A stretch of DNA of 64,000 nucleotides from Blasia pusilla (taxonomy: Eukaryota; Marchantiophyta; Marchantiopsida; Blasiales). The stretch spans positions 29,450,001 to 29,514,000 of the forward strand of contig CM114273.1 in assembly GCA_050084515.1 (NCBI GenBank). The letters run 5' to 3'. Below are positions 22,857 to 32,645 of this stretch, piece after piece. Position numbers and translations under genes: made by a program. Position 1 is the stretch's first letter, and each line of letters begins with the position of its first letter. The notes beneath the pieces are model-generated. The model had not been told where the DNA came from and did not search any database. It saw nothing but the letters and a program-made list of their open reading frames with translations.

Positions 22857-23833
22857 TGAGAGGGGAACAAGGGTCATCACGGCGTCCGTTCAGGACTTTG
22901 AGAGGCGAGGTGGTGAACCCGAGAGTAGCTCTAGAGGTTTTACGAAGAGTGGTACGAGGTTTCGAGGGTCTCCACGTGAGGGAACACCTCGACCTCCTTC
23001 TATATCATCATCAGACAAGGGGGAGGATGTAGAGGAGTTTGTGAGCACATCGCCACACATTGTGAGTGGTCATACCAGTTGGGCGTACAAAATGGACGAC
23101 CGGGGTAGAGGACCACTTAGGTTTTCAGGTGCAGTAGGCACGATTGAGTTGCATGATTTCATAGTAGAGTTTAGGAGTTGGTGCGACTCCCACCGGGCCA
23201 GAAACTCTAGAGAATTGAACCCGTTTACTGCATGGAATGGTATGTTCCAGCATTTAGAGGGGGCACCCATGGACGATTACCATGAGTTCTCTCAGAGATA
23301 TGCACGTGAGATCAAGGCGTGGAGGCTCTACTATAACCCAAATTATGTGTCATGGACGGAGCCGTTCCCAGATGAGGAGGAGGAGTCAGGACATGCTACT
23401 TCCTCTTCCGCTAGTGATGTTTTAGGAGGGGTCACTCGCATTGGAGCGGTTGCACCGTCTAGTCGGGTTCGTCCCAGGTTCAACCCCGTGGTTGATTTCT
23501 TTGCTGAGTTGAGGGCCAGCTACCAAGGGGTACGGACAGAGAAGTTGCAAAGCATCCACGACTTCCAGAGGCGCCTCGGGTGAGAGTTTACGTGAGGCTT
23601 ACACTCGCTTGCGTTGGTTGATCAACATCACACAGGGGATGACGGAGGCTCATGCTATCCAGTCATGGTACACAATGTTGGACCGGACCCTGCGGACACG
23701 GGTACGGGAGGGGGTGCTTCTAATGAACACCTCCCCTACGTTGAGAGATGTCTTTAGGACCGCCGAGAATATTCAGCGCAACATGGCAGAGGAGAGCGTA
23801 GCCACCATGGATTTTGGGCGAGAGCAGTCATGA
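22857..23833 (+). pseudogene. Gag (element A), frameshifted
   Basis: Equivalent to the intact 338-residue Gag of element B. One extra G after the start (ATGGGGTGAG versus ATGGGTGAG) and an insertion near 23575 (CGCCTCGGGTGAG versus CGCCCGGGTGAG) break the frame. The middle ORF 23041-23583 holds the retrotransposon Gag core: a LHDFIVEFRSW helix and FFAELRASYQGVRTEKLQS, then ESLREAYTRLRWLIN and RTLRTRVREG in the next frame. It would form the cytoplasmic virus-like particle. The ORF 23609-23833 ends at TGA where B has CGA, and its frame then runs on through protease and methyltransferase. Confidence 0.8.
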
Positions 23834-24946
23834 TTGGCTGCACCACCTATGCAGCAACGTGGATTCCGAGATAGGTTGACTGTGGCACCACGAGCTTAGG
23901 GAGGATACCGGGAGGCCGTGCCTCAAAGACCTACGCCTTCATATGCGGCTCAATAACATGCGCTTACTATTACTTGTTGGTCATGTGGTGGAGCCCATCA
24001 TCAGCACGATTGCACTCGTCAGGGTCATGGACGTGTGCCTCAACATGGAGGAGGAGATGGTGCTGCACCAAGAGGTTATCAGTGTGACTATTGTCAGAGG
24101 TATGGTTATACACGCGCCATGTGTTTCAATTTACATCCTGAGTCACGTCCGGACCAAGGCCCAGAGAGGGCACCAAAGCGAGTAGCCGCTCCGGGTGGGC
24201 CTAGAGATTGTGCATCAAGTGGTCCTCTTGGGGGACGAGGAGCTGGAGTTGCCCGACATGGTGGTGGAGCTTCCCATGGAGGAGGTAGAGTACCACCACC
24301 TAGACGCGCCGAGGGAGACGCTGGACGTGAGGCTGGGATGGCTGCTCACATAGAGCAGCTACATGAAGAGAGTGCCGCTATGGCATTGAGGTTACCCGAT
24401 GCGGGATCCGTGGCATCGACATCATATTTAGCAGCAAGAGATATGGAGGATCCTGGTTGGATGTGCGGAGTTGCCCAGATGGAGGCCGCCGTAGTTGTGA
24501 CGCGTGGAGTAGCCGTAGAGTTGGATCCACAACGAGGGGAAGCCAGAAAACAGACTAGGCTTCTTCAGTCTTTCACGTTGTCCAAAGCGATGAGGACCCC
24601 ATCGATGGGTCCTCATCAAAGTTCTTGGAGAGTTGGTGATGCTGTTGGTGTGCAGGCACGAAAGGCGATGGGAGAAGCAAGTGCAACGACTCCTATGGTT
24701 GATGCTCTGGAGGAGCATGTGTCGAGCACGTTGTTGGGGGTGGCCACCGTTGTGTACTGCACTCCTTTATTTTCTGCTTCCGATATTATGATGTTGGGGG
24801 GTACGCTTGCCGAGGCTTTTCGGCTAGCCGCTTCACTATATGAGCGCGGAGTTAGAGTTCCTGCATCACGTTTAGAGGTGATTGCAGAGGAGGTGATGGA
24901 CCTGCCCTTGGAGCGGATGCTCGGGTCGTCCACGTCAGATTCATGA
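23834..24946 (+). pseudogene. Gag-Pol zinc knuckles and coiled-coil linker (element A)
   Basis: Same frame as the gag 3' half. The first knuckle, CWSCGGAHHQHDC, starts at 23975 (C-x2-C-x3-H-x4-C). The second, CDYCQRYGYTRAMC, has Tyr where B has the metal-binding His, so it is inactivated. A Gly/Arg/Pro-rich stretch and a possible coiled coil (AAHIEQLHEESAAMALRL) follow. Stops at 23897 (TAG; CAG in B), about 23953 (TAA) and 24944 break it. The region would bind element RNA and connect Gag to protease. The sequence after about residue 130 of the 24035-24946 ORF resembles no known domain. Confidence 0.7.
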
Positions 24947-24964
24947 CAGGATGCGGCTGTTAGG

Positions 24965-25387
24965 ATGGCAGAGATGCTTGCTAGACCCACGATAGAGCGT
25001 GCCATGGCTTCTCCTGATGTTGTGTTGCTGGATAACCGAGGAGAGGTTTTTCATTTGGTGAGTCCCAGAGGTAGAGCTTTAAGTCCGCAGCGCGTCTTGT
25101 TGGATTTAGTAGCGCAACCCCTAATGTTGCGGAAAGCGTCATTCAGAGGATTGGGCTTGACAAGAGCCGATGTGGAGCGTTGTCCATTCCGGATACAGAC
25201 TTCCTTGAGTGGAGCGAGTACCACACAGTATATCACCCGACAGGAGGTCATGGTGAGGATTCGCCCGGGACATCCTACAGATGAGTGTGTGGTGCGAGCC
25301 AAGGCGATAATGACTGATGCAGAGTCCTACGACATCTTGATTGGTGGAGCAGTGTTATACCCAATGGGGTTTTCCCTAGATTACTAG
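24965..25387 (+). pseudogene. Aspartic protease (element A), active site lost
   Basis: The retropepsin-like core begins around RVLLDLVAQP, where element B reads RVLLDSGAQP. The catalytic Asp-Ser-Gly of the family has become Asp-Leu-Val in A, which should abolish cleavage of the polyprotein. The second hallmark, a hydrophobic-hydrophobic-Gly turn near the end, is present as YDILIGGAVLYPMG. The ORF ends at TAG where B has TGG. It continues in the same frame into the methyltransferase linker (25388-25822), a conserved stretch without a recognised domain. Confidence 0.7.
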
Positions 25388-25822
25388 GAGGAATCAGCGT
25401 CCTACGGACCAGGATGGCAGTCAGGTGATGGGCGCCTTAGCTCATTACCCGTTCAATTCACATGTATAGTGATCGAGTGACGGCCAAGAGAGGTGACGAC
25501 CTTAGCAGCATTTAGCAGTGCCATCACTTGGCCTAGTGATTTGATTGAGGGACATGTCCATGCAAAGGATACTCATGTTCCTGACATTTCTATGGAGAGG
25601 AGTGTTATGGTAGCGGCATCATTCCGTGGAGGAGAGGTGCCGTTGTGGGGCTCCACTGAGGAGCTTTGACGATTGGCAGATGAGCACGTGCAGACCACGT
25701 GGAGCAAGGCGTTTGCACCGGAGCATGATGGGTCTGAGGAACCCGAGGTAGCAGGGAGTGCTACGATGACACCCTTGGATACCACACCCATTGTGTGGTG
25801 TATCCCGTAGGAGGGTATTCGA
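25388..25822 (+). pseudogene. Conserved linker between protease and methyltransferase (element A)
   Basis: The frame continues from protease through stops at about 25478 (TGA), 25667 (TGA where B has CGA) and 25808 (TAG). The B counterpart is open as one ORF (55747-56319). Conserved words include GRLSSLPV, FSSAITWPSD, SMERSVMVAASFRGGEVPL and EEPEVAGSA. I recognise no domain; conservation between copies suggests it was translated. It may be a flexible tether for the methyltransferase. Confidence 0.6.
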
Positions 25823-26798
25823 ATGTTAGATCTCTTTGGAGGGATTAGCACCGGGTTAGCTTCTGTTTTGCAAGCACGACTGCGAGTGCAACAGTACCTA
25901 TATGTGGAGTGTCATGATGTTGCGAGGCTCGTATCACTATAACATGTGGCGGAGTTACGCCTACGTTTTCCCGACTTATTTTCTGCGTTTGCGGTATAGG
26001 GGTACCAGAGTTCCCTACCGAGGGATATTTCGATGCTGGGGGCACATGACTTAGAGGGGGTAGGGACCATTGATTTGGTCATTTCCGGTTGGCCATCTCA
26101 AGTTCAATCGAGTGCTGGACAAGGCAACAGGTTGGCTGACACTCGGTCCAGGTTGTTTTGGGAGATGTTGAGGGTCTTACGGCAATTGCAGGAGCACAAG
26201 TCTCGTTCTCCAGCCTACATTCTGGAGAATGTACCGATCTTAGGAGACTTCAGGTCACGAGTGGTGACTAGTGCTCATAAGGTGCGTGCCTGGATTAGCC
26301 CAGCAGTGTTCTTGGATCCGGCGAGTATAGGTTTTAGAGCCCATCGCCCGCGTCTATGGTGGACCAACTTGGTGCCACATGCGATGTTACGGAGAGCGTA
26401 TGCTAGAGTGGAGCGCCCCTCCCATTTGTTACTGGATTCCATTCTTGATCCTGGTCTTCAATCACAGAAAGTGAGGCACGATGATCGACCACGGTTGATT
26501 GTGGTCAACAAGGTAGGCAGGCCGCGGGCAGCCTTGCCCACGTTTGTGAGTTTTCCCGCTTCCTATGCATCCAAGGAGGCCGGTCCTGGCTTGCTTTGGG
26601 ATGACCAGGTTTAGCGGTTGGTGGCGCCCAACACCGACGAGAGAGAGCGAGCGATGGGATTTCCCATGGGAGTGACGGCAATATCGTCACTGTCAGAGGC
26701 ATCACGACGCCATCTCTTGGGTCAGGCGATGGACCTGAACTGCTTGACATGGATCCTGATCTTGGGAGTGGCTGAGAAACTCCGTATTAGATCGTGAC
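25823..26798 (+). pseudogene. DNMT3-type cytosine-5 DNA methyltransferase domain (element A)
   Basis: About 325 codons in one frame, broken only by three stops (about 25939, 25994 and 26612). Motif I is LDLFGGISTGLASVL (S-adenosylmethionine binding) at 25826. Motif IV is GWPSQVQSSAGQG, where the catalytic Cys of the PCQ motif is Ser (codon 26096-26098); B keeps Cys. Motif VI is ILENVP, motif VIII RPRLWWTNLVP, and the end has ERERAMGFP and SRRHLLGQAMDLN, like the C-termini of DNMT3/DRM enzymes. The motif order I-IV-VI-VIII-X is the linear DNMT3 order, not the rotated order of plant DRM. The active form would methylate cytosine in DNA. It lies in frame with protease, before RT. Confidence 0.85.
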
Positions 26799-27110
26799 AG
26801 ATCACAGCGGTTGGGTTGGTGAGCCCCATGCCTACCAAGACGGTGGAGGCAGTGGTTGGGGGCGAGACCCAAGGAGATCTACACACCAGGGGAGATCGGG
26901 AGAGACACCCTTGGATTTCTTGGGATGTTTTGCAGGTACCCTAGGAGATGATAGCCACAATATCGAGCGTGGTTCCGGGCACTACACGTGGAGGAGATCG
27001 GAGTTTGCAATTGGCTGCACGAGAGCGGCCGAGTGTTGTTGTTCGAGACCGGGTTGCACCATAGCAACCACCGATACCCCGGCCGGAGAGTCCTACCGTA
27101 GTCACAATGG
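26799..27110 (+). pseudogene. Linker between methyltransferase and RT (element A)
   Basis: The methyltransferase frame reads on as LVSPMPTKTVEAVVGGETQG and further blocks also found in B (54533-54844: TSWDVLQVRQEMIATTSS). In B this segment is in frame both with the methyltransferase C-terminus and with the RT start, so it joins the two enzymes. No domain recognised. Confidence 0.55.
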
Positions 27111-28684
27111 AGACTTGGGAGCCAGATTTGGGTTGACAGGAGGAGAGTGGCACCGGATACATCAGTTTCTTAGGAGTTATAGGAGCTGCTTTGCGTTTAG
27201 CATGGAGGATTTGGGTACGCTTAAGGGATTGGAGTTCTGCATTAGGTTGTCGAGTGATACACCGATCTTCCGACAACCCTACAAGTATAGTCATATGGAG
27301 AGGGCTCTGATTCAGAGTTGGAGCCAGGACTTGATCAAAGCAGGACTAGTGGAGATGTCGCATGGGGAGTATCCATCTGCCACTACCATGCCCGCCAAGA
27401 AGGATGTGCATGGCAACTGGACGGATTGGCGGATGTGTGGGGATTACCGACCTATCAATCGGCAAACAAAGTCCGATAGGTATGCCATGCCTATCCGTGA
27501 GGAGATCTTTGATGCCATTGGTCACACAAAGGTCTTCAGTTCATTGGATTTGCGAGTCGGATACCATCAATTGGTTATCTGATTGGAGGACAAGCGGAAA
27601 GACGGCATTTTGGTGCATCGATCCTCACGGGAAGGATTGTTTGTACCAGTGGCGGTTCTTACCATTTGGGTTAAAGAACGCCCCGACTGAGTTTCAGAGG
27701 GTCATGGATAGGATCTTGGATGGTTTGGATTTTTCTTGGGGTTATATTGATGACATTGTAGTCTTTAGCGCCACGGTTGAGGAGTATGAGTGACATCTAG
27801 AGGAGGTGTTTCGGCGATTGCAATTACATGGGCTGAAGCTACATCCAAGCAAGTGCAAGTTCTTCTACAACCATATTGAGTACTTGGATCATACGATATA
27901 CCCAGGGGGCCTTGGTGTTCAGCAGAAAAAGGTAGAGGCTATCTCACGCATTCCACGCCCTATAGATGTGAGCCGTGTTTGTGAAGTCATGGGACTGGCG
28001 AACTTTTATCAGCGGTACGTCAAGGGATTCAGTTCGATTGCGAAGCCGCTAACCTTGCTGACCAAGGTGGATCACGAGTGGAACTGGGGGGATGAGCAGG
28101 AACGAGCATTTTAGTTGCTCAAGGATAGGTTGACGTCCGCGCCCATCTTGAGGAGACCGTTCAAGGGGCATCCTTTCCACTTGCACATAGATTGGAGCAT
28201 GTTGGGGCTTGGAGCGGTGCTGATCCAGCATGATGATGAGCATAGAGAGTTCGTGGTGGCTTACGCTAGCCGCTCGAACAACACTCTTGAGGCGAAGTAC
28301 AACTCGTATGAGGGTGAGTGCTTAGTTGCACTGTGGGCTGTCGCGCATTTCACGTGTTACTTATTCGGAAACCCCTTTACCATCATCACTGATCATCAAC
28401 CACTGAAGTGGTTGATGAAGTCCAACAAGCTTACAGGGAAGCTTGCAAGATGGGCTCTGTTGTTGCAAGAGTATGATTTTCAGGTGGTACATATATGTGG
28501 GATGCTCAACCAGGATGCAGATGGGTTGAGTCATAACCCATGCCCAAGTCAGCGAGATACCACTGGAGCTCGATGGCATGGAGAGAGTGATGAGGAGTCG
28601 AGTGCCTGGATGACACGCATCAGCCTATTTAGGCATGTTGGCTATGGAGAGCCAGATTGTGGAGGCTTTGATGGCGAGGTCTAG
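27111..28684 (+). pseudogene. Reverse transcriptase and RNase H (element A)
   Basis: RT starts in one frame (RIHQFLRSYRSCFAFSMEDL, then GDYRPINRQTKSDRYAMP and VFSSLDLRVGYHQL with the first catalytic Asp). It shifts near 27590 by one inserted base relative to B, then continues with LPFGLKNAPTEFQRVMDRIL, the intact YIDD box (27748-27759) and the connection region. RNase H follows with all acidic positions: HIDWS, SYEGECLVALWAV and IITDHQP, ending near QDADGLSHNP. Stops at about 27791 and 28112 and the frameshift prevent expression as one protein. This is a typical Ty3/Gypsy arrangement. Confidence 0.9.
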
Positions 28685-28869
28685 TGGGGAGTCCTTGGAT
28701 CCCGAGGCCATTGAGGAGACGATAGGTGGCCAAGATATTCATGATGATAGAGTAGTCTTGGAGTACCTTCGTACTGGTAGCGTTGCGAGCACCGTGGGTA
28801 CTAGAGAGCGGGATCAGATCCTACAGCAGCCCAGACAGTTCTGTTGGGAGGGGACACATGTTATAAGGT

Positions 28870-29890
28870 TTGGGAGGATGTAGAGTACGCGTAGTGCCAC
28901 ATCCTTTGCAGAGACCATGACTAGTGCAACATGCCCACGAGGAGTTGGGTCACTTTGGGGTGAAGCGGTCATACAACTTGCTCCAGATTCAGTATTGGTG
29001 GCGAGGCATGCGGACTGACGTTCAGCGGTTTGTTGCTAGGTGCATGGTGTGTGATCGGGTCTGAGCATCGTTCAATGCTCCGACTCCACAGTTGCATCCA
29101 TTTCGATCATGGGCTTAAGGTATAGATGGAGTTTAGATTTTGCAGGACCTTTGCCTTTGACGGAGCTTCACAGTCGTTATGTGTTGGTGATGGTCGAGCA
29201 CTTCTCGAAGTGGATCGAGTTGGTTGCAATGCTTGACGCGAGTGAGGGAGTAGCTTATGCCTTCCTTGATAGAGTGTTGAGTCATTATGGCGCACCGGCT
29301 GAGGTGTTGACATACAAGGATACCGAGTTTCGCAGTGAGTTCCAAGCCTTTTGTGATCAGGCGCTGATCGAGATCATCCCGAGGCGGATGGATTAGCGGA
29401 AAGAGTTGTGCAAACGGTGAAGAGGGGTTTACGCAAGTAAGGCTTGTAGAGAGGCCACCTAGGAGATTGGGACCTCCAGTTTCCGTGATTGGCGATGGGA
29501 TACAGATTCAGCACGCAGGTATCCTTAGCATCTTTTTCACCGTACTTGCTACTTTATGGCCGAGAGCCAAATTTACCTACGGCCATTTGTCGAGATGTTG
29601 GTGAGGTGCTGGATCTTGATGATCAAGATGTATGGATGCGAGCATGTTCTCAGAGGGCTGAGTTATTTTGGAGAGTGATGCCCATGGCGTTCGAGAACTT
29701 GGCGATTGCGCAGCATCGGGATACGTTGAGGTATGCGACTATTCGGGTGGGAGTTATCGACCAACTATTTGGAGGTTTCATCGGAGATAATGTCTACTTG
29801 CAAAAGATGGCATCGACGACGTTGGATGTGATTGCAGGGTGCACTATCGTGAGAGTGCGTGACGTTTTTCCATCCGGTGTTCTCTTGTAG
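28870..29890 (+). pseudogene. DDE integrase (element A)
   Basis: The zinc-binding N-terminus is visible at 28917-29075: HAHEELGHFGVKRSYN, then ARCMVCDRV (HHCC). The catalytic core starts at 29109: WSLDFAGPLP keeps the first Asp. The second position, normally LTD, reads LTYKDTEF, so the Asp is lost. The Glu is still readable as EADGLAERVVQTVKRG in another frame, with about 24 bases deleted just before it. The C-terminal part (29489-29890) includes LLYGREPNLPTAI. It would insert element DNA into the genome. Dead in this copy. Confidence 0.85.
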
Positions 29891-29905
29891 GAGGGACGCG
29901 ATGGT

Positions 29906-30148
29906 ATGGTATGGAAGGACCATGTGCGTAATTATGCGCCATGTCACCTTCCTAACATTGATGGTACAGTAGATCTGAGCTTAGCAGTAGTTCCTAGAGG
30001 CTTGCATTGTATGTTCTGTGGTTCTGCTCGTAGTACGGCCACGATGCTAGTCTGTGATGGATGTTCGAGAGGTTGGCATATGGCATGTCTGACGCCACCT
30101 CTCACTAAGGTTCCTCGGGGACGATGGATGTGTCCCACATGTACATAG
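29906..30148 (+). pseudogene. C-terminal PHD finger of the polyprotein (element A)
   Basis: Same frame as the integrase C-terminus, separated only by a TAG at 29888. In this 80-residue ORF the ligands are C35, C38, C50, C53, H58, C61, C76 and C79, a complete C4HC3 PHD finger with the usual Trp two residues before the last Cys pair (RGRWMCPTC). PHD fingers commonly bind the histone H3 tail. Here it sits where chromoviruses carry a chromodomain, so a role in targeting integration or methylation to chromatin is likely but inferred. B carries a decayed version at 51920-52100. Confidence 0.85.
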
Positions 30149-30326
30149 AGGAGATACTAGGTAGGTTTCGATTCTGACTTTTTGTGTGACATGGATGACA
30201 GGAAGGCGACTAACGATGGGGCCACATGATTACCCGACCTTTATGCTCTTAGCCTCCTAGAAATGTATGTTGTGGTAGGGAGGGATAGATGGCTATCTGG
30301 AGTTAGAGGGACCTAATCACGAGATA
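30149..30326 (+). other. 3' untranslated segment with polypurine tract
   Basis: Short non-coding stretch after the PHD stop, ending in GAGATAGGGGAG at 30321-30332, directly before the B1 repeat. Element B has GGATAGGGG at the same point. A polypurine tract normally precedes the 3' LTR; here it precedes B1, not A2. Confidence 0.55.
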
Positions 30327-30462
30327 GGGGAGCGATTTGAGATATTTTGGTTCTTCTTGCCTCTCTGTATGGATGCCATGAGTAAGCATGGGATCGTGTC
30401 TGTTTGTGTGTGTGTTCGATGATAACGATGTATGTTGTGTAGCGATGTGTATGCGCACGACA
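30327..30462 (+). repeat. B1 repeat (element A)
   Basis: About 136 bp from GGAGCGATTTGAGATATTTTGG to ...GCGCACGACA. It is repeated after A2 (truncated there to about 56 bp) and occurs twice in element B (51635-51751 and 51018-51148). No B copy lies beside A1. Confidence 0.8.
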
Positions 30463-30464
30463 AC

Positions 30465-30965
30465 TATCACGACTGTAACGATAGATTTGTGGGATCTAGC
30501 AGAGCATCTGCACGAGTAGTAGAGGACAGACCTAGGAGGTTGAGGATGACCTGTTGAGGCCACGGGAAACCTGAGAGAGCAGGTTTCCCCTTCGTTTCGG
30601 CTCATTTGGAGCCATATAGAGAAACTTACTATTTCAAGTAAGTTTCCACATTAGGGATAGTTGACTTTCCACTTTGGGACGTGGCCCTTGATCCGCTACG
30701 GTAGGTCAAGAGCCAAGGAGGTGACCTGCAAGCATAGGTTACCATTGAGAGGGCTTGGAAGAGGGAAGGGGGTATACGTCCAAGAGAGCGAGCTTGAGAG
30801 CTCATTCTCTCTTTGTTGAACCTCTTGGCATGAGGCGGCGGAGCTATGGTCTTGCTTGGCTTGTGTGTGTAACCCAAGCCTCTCATTAGGAGAGTAGGTT
30901 TGGTTTGACATTGAGAGACACATGTGAGAACTATAGTGTTGTGAGAGAGATTTGATCTTACTTTA
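30465..30965 (+). repeat. A2 repeat (element A)
   Basis: Second copy of A1 (20779-21296), starting TATCACGACTGTAACGATAG and ending ...CTTACTTTA, then passing directly into B2. It differs from A1 by many substitutions and small indels, which indicates an old insertion. Confidence 0.85.
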
Positions 30966-31021
30966 GGGGGGCGATTGGAGATATTTTGGTACTTCTCGCC
31001 TCTATGTATGGATGCCATGAG
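30966..31021 (+). repeat. B2 repeat, truncated (element A)
   Basis: GGGGGGCGATTGGAGATATT... to GATGCCATGAG matches the first 56 bp of B1, then stops at unrelated DNA. In B the equivalent B2 is complete and carries the GACA terminus. Confidence 0.75.
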
Positions 31022-31196
31022 TTTTATCGTTGGCTCTTTCTAGTAAGTTTCTTCCGGCCTTTTGAATAAATTTTGACATCGGTGGGGTAGCGTTGCGAGT
31101 GTTTACACCTCCTTCTTCTGTGTGCTCCAATACTCCAGTGGGTACGTTTCTCCGTAATTGAACTCTACTTGTTTATTCTTAGCCTCACACATGTGC
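31022..31196. other. Element A flank
   Basis: Nothing recognisable. Confidence 0.4.
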
Positions 31197-31510
31197 TTGC
31201 ATAGCATGGTTGCACAAAAACGGACAAGTCTGGCCATGTCCACACACATGGGTTCCAAGAGGTGGGACCCATACTTTTAGTCCATGATGGAAGCCAAGGC
31301 AAGGATGAGAGGAGCTATGAGGGAGGAGGGAGTGGAGGTGGAGGGAGGAAGAAATGGGGGAGTATAGAACACAAAAGCAAGTAAGGGGACTGAGAAAGAA
31401 GGGAAAGGTGGGGCCCATACGGACAAGTCCTTCCATAGGATGGACATGGACATGTACGTGGATACGAACTTTTTCCACATGCAACCTTGCTGCATATCCA
31501 TGCGCACATT
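31197..31510. mobile_element. Possible MITE-like inverted-repeat element
   Basis: CATGGTTGCAC...ACGGACAAGTC...CCATGTCCA at the left is roughly inverted at the right (GGACAAGTCC...GGACATGGACATG...CATGCAACCTTG). The outer GGTTGCA word also occurs in the 11.8-13.0 kb repeats. No transposase ORF. Confidence 0.35.
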
Positions 31511-32645
31511 ACATGCAGGTATTGAGAGACTCCCCTCATACATTTTCAGCGTTAAAAAATCTATGCCAACGTGTCATTTTGACACTAGAAATCCTTTATG
31601 ACGAGTCCTTTGATACTACTTGTTTTCTAGTTATAAGTTTGTGTTATCAATCCGGGAGAACTAAACCGAGTTTTAAATTCTAGTGGTTTTGGATTGAAAT
31701 CCTTCTACTGTTGAGGCTTCAAGAATTTTTGTTCATTTGAAACAACATGAGCAAAGAGAGTTTGAGCTAAAACATAAAATCGTGCAACCGAATATAAAAA
31801 AAGCTTGGTTCTTTCCCATGTGGACAAAGCTATCAACGCAAGCGAATTGATGTTGATCAGGCTTGCTTGATTGTAAAGGGATATGAGCCTCGCCTTAGAT
31901 CGATCCTCGAAAGTCTATTTGTGCTCCTAAGAGCTTAGAAGACGACAGGACGATCATTTGTTCACTCCGTTTCAATTCTCACTAAGTGAAGAGAATACAA
32001 CGTAACGTAGTGCCAGTGATGTGCTCATAGTCGCATCTGATTTGATTATTGGAAAGCATTTGTGGGGTGACGTTTGGTGGAGAGATGCAATTGTATACAC
32101 ACCATGAGAGTGTAGATTATTGTGGTTGAAGAGAAGTGGCGAAACACATTGAGAAGGATCTTCACCCGTGCGCAGTAGAGCGAGGCGTCCTAGAGCTTGG
32201 AGAGCATGGCGTACGAGGGCAACGCAGAAGCAGGAGGGTTGACCAACGATGAAGTGAATCATGTCGAGAATTCTCAGGAAGGTTTCAAATTGGGGTCGGC
32301 TCACAATGATGCATGAAAATGGCAAACCTTCCAAGAAAGTGAAGGGAGTAGAGTAGAGTAGATTTTTAGTCCACGGGAAGTCAATCTGGCTTATGGGACC
32401 CCTTCCACATATATGAAATTGACATTGCATCCAACATGGCACCTTCACATCTAGATTTGGGGTTCTCACTCAGGAGATTTGGTTTCTTTTTTTGTGAAGG
32501 CCTTGAATTTTATCCAGATTTTTAACGTGGGAGCATAGTCAAGGCACACAAGGCGTTCTCTCTCTTGAACATGGACCATCCATGCCCTAGGTAGGGGACG
32601 CCACTGCCCTGGGGTTGAGACCGCCCCCCACTGTCCAAGGGAGAG
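31511..32645. other. No recognisable gene
   Basis: Intergenic sequence. The longest minus ORF (31972-32469, 165 aa) has no motif I recognise and is low in coding character. Confidence 0.4.

Larger units (their letters stand above)
20779..31021 (+). mobile_element. Gypsy element A encoding DNMT3-like methyltransferase and PHD finger
   Basis: A Ty3/Gypsy retrotransposon with RT-RNase H before integrase. Order: A1 repeat, spliced-leader region, gag, zinc knuckles, protease, cytosine-5 methyltransferase, RT, RNase H, integrase, PHD finger, B1, A2, truncated B2. It is about 81-88% like element B by eye in alignable parts, in the opposite orientation. Stops and several frameshifts kill it. The 3' end is truncated in B2, so no target duplication is recoverable. 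I see no primer-binding site next to A1. Confidence 0.9.

Noticed and set aside
24428-25005. Minus-strand ORFs across the gag-pol region
   Set aside because: They are opposite-strand shadows of the element A reading frame.
25823-26798. Methyltransferase as a host DRM/DNMT gene with a retrotransposon inserted beside it
   Set aside because: The same domain occurs at the same polyprotein position in both elements, in frame with protease (A, B) and with the RT side (B), without introns.
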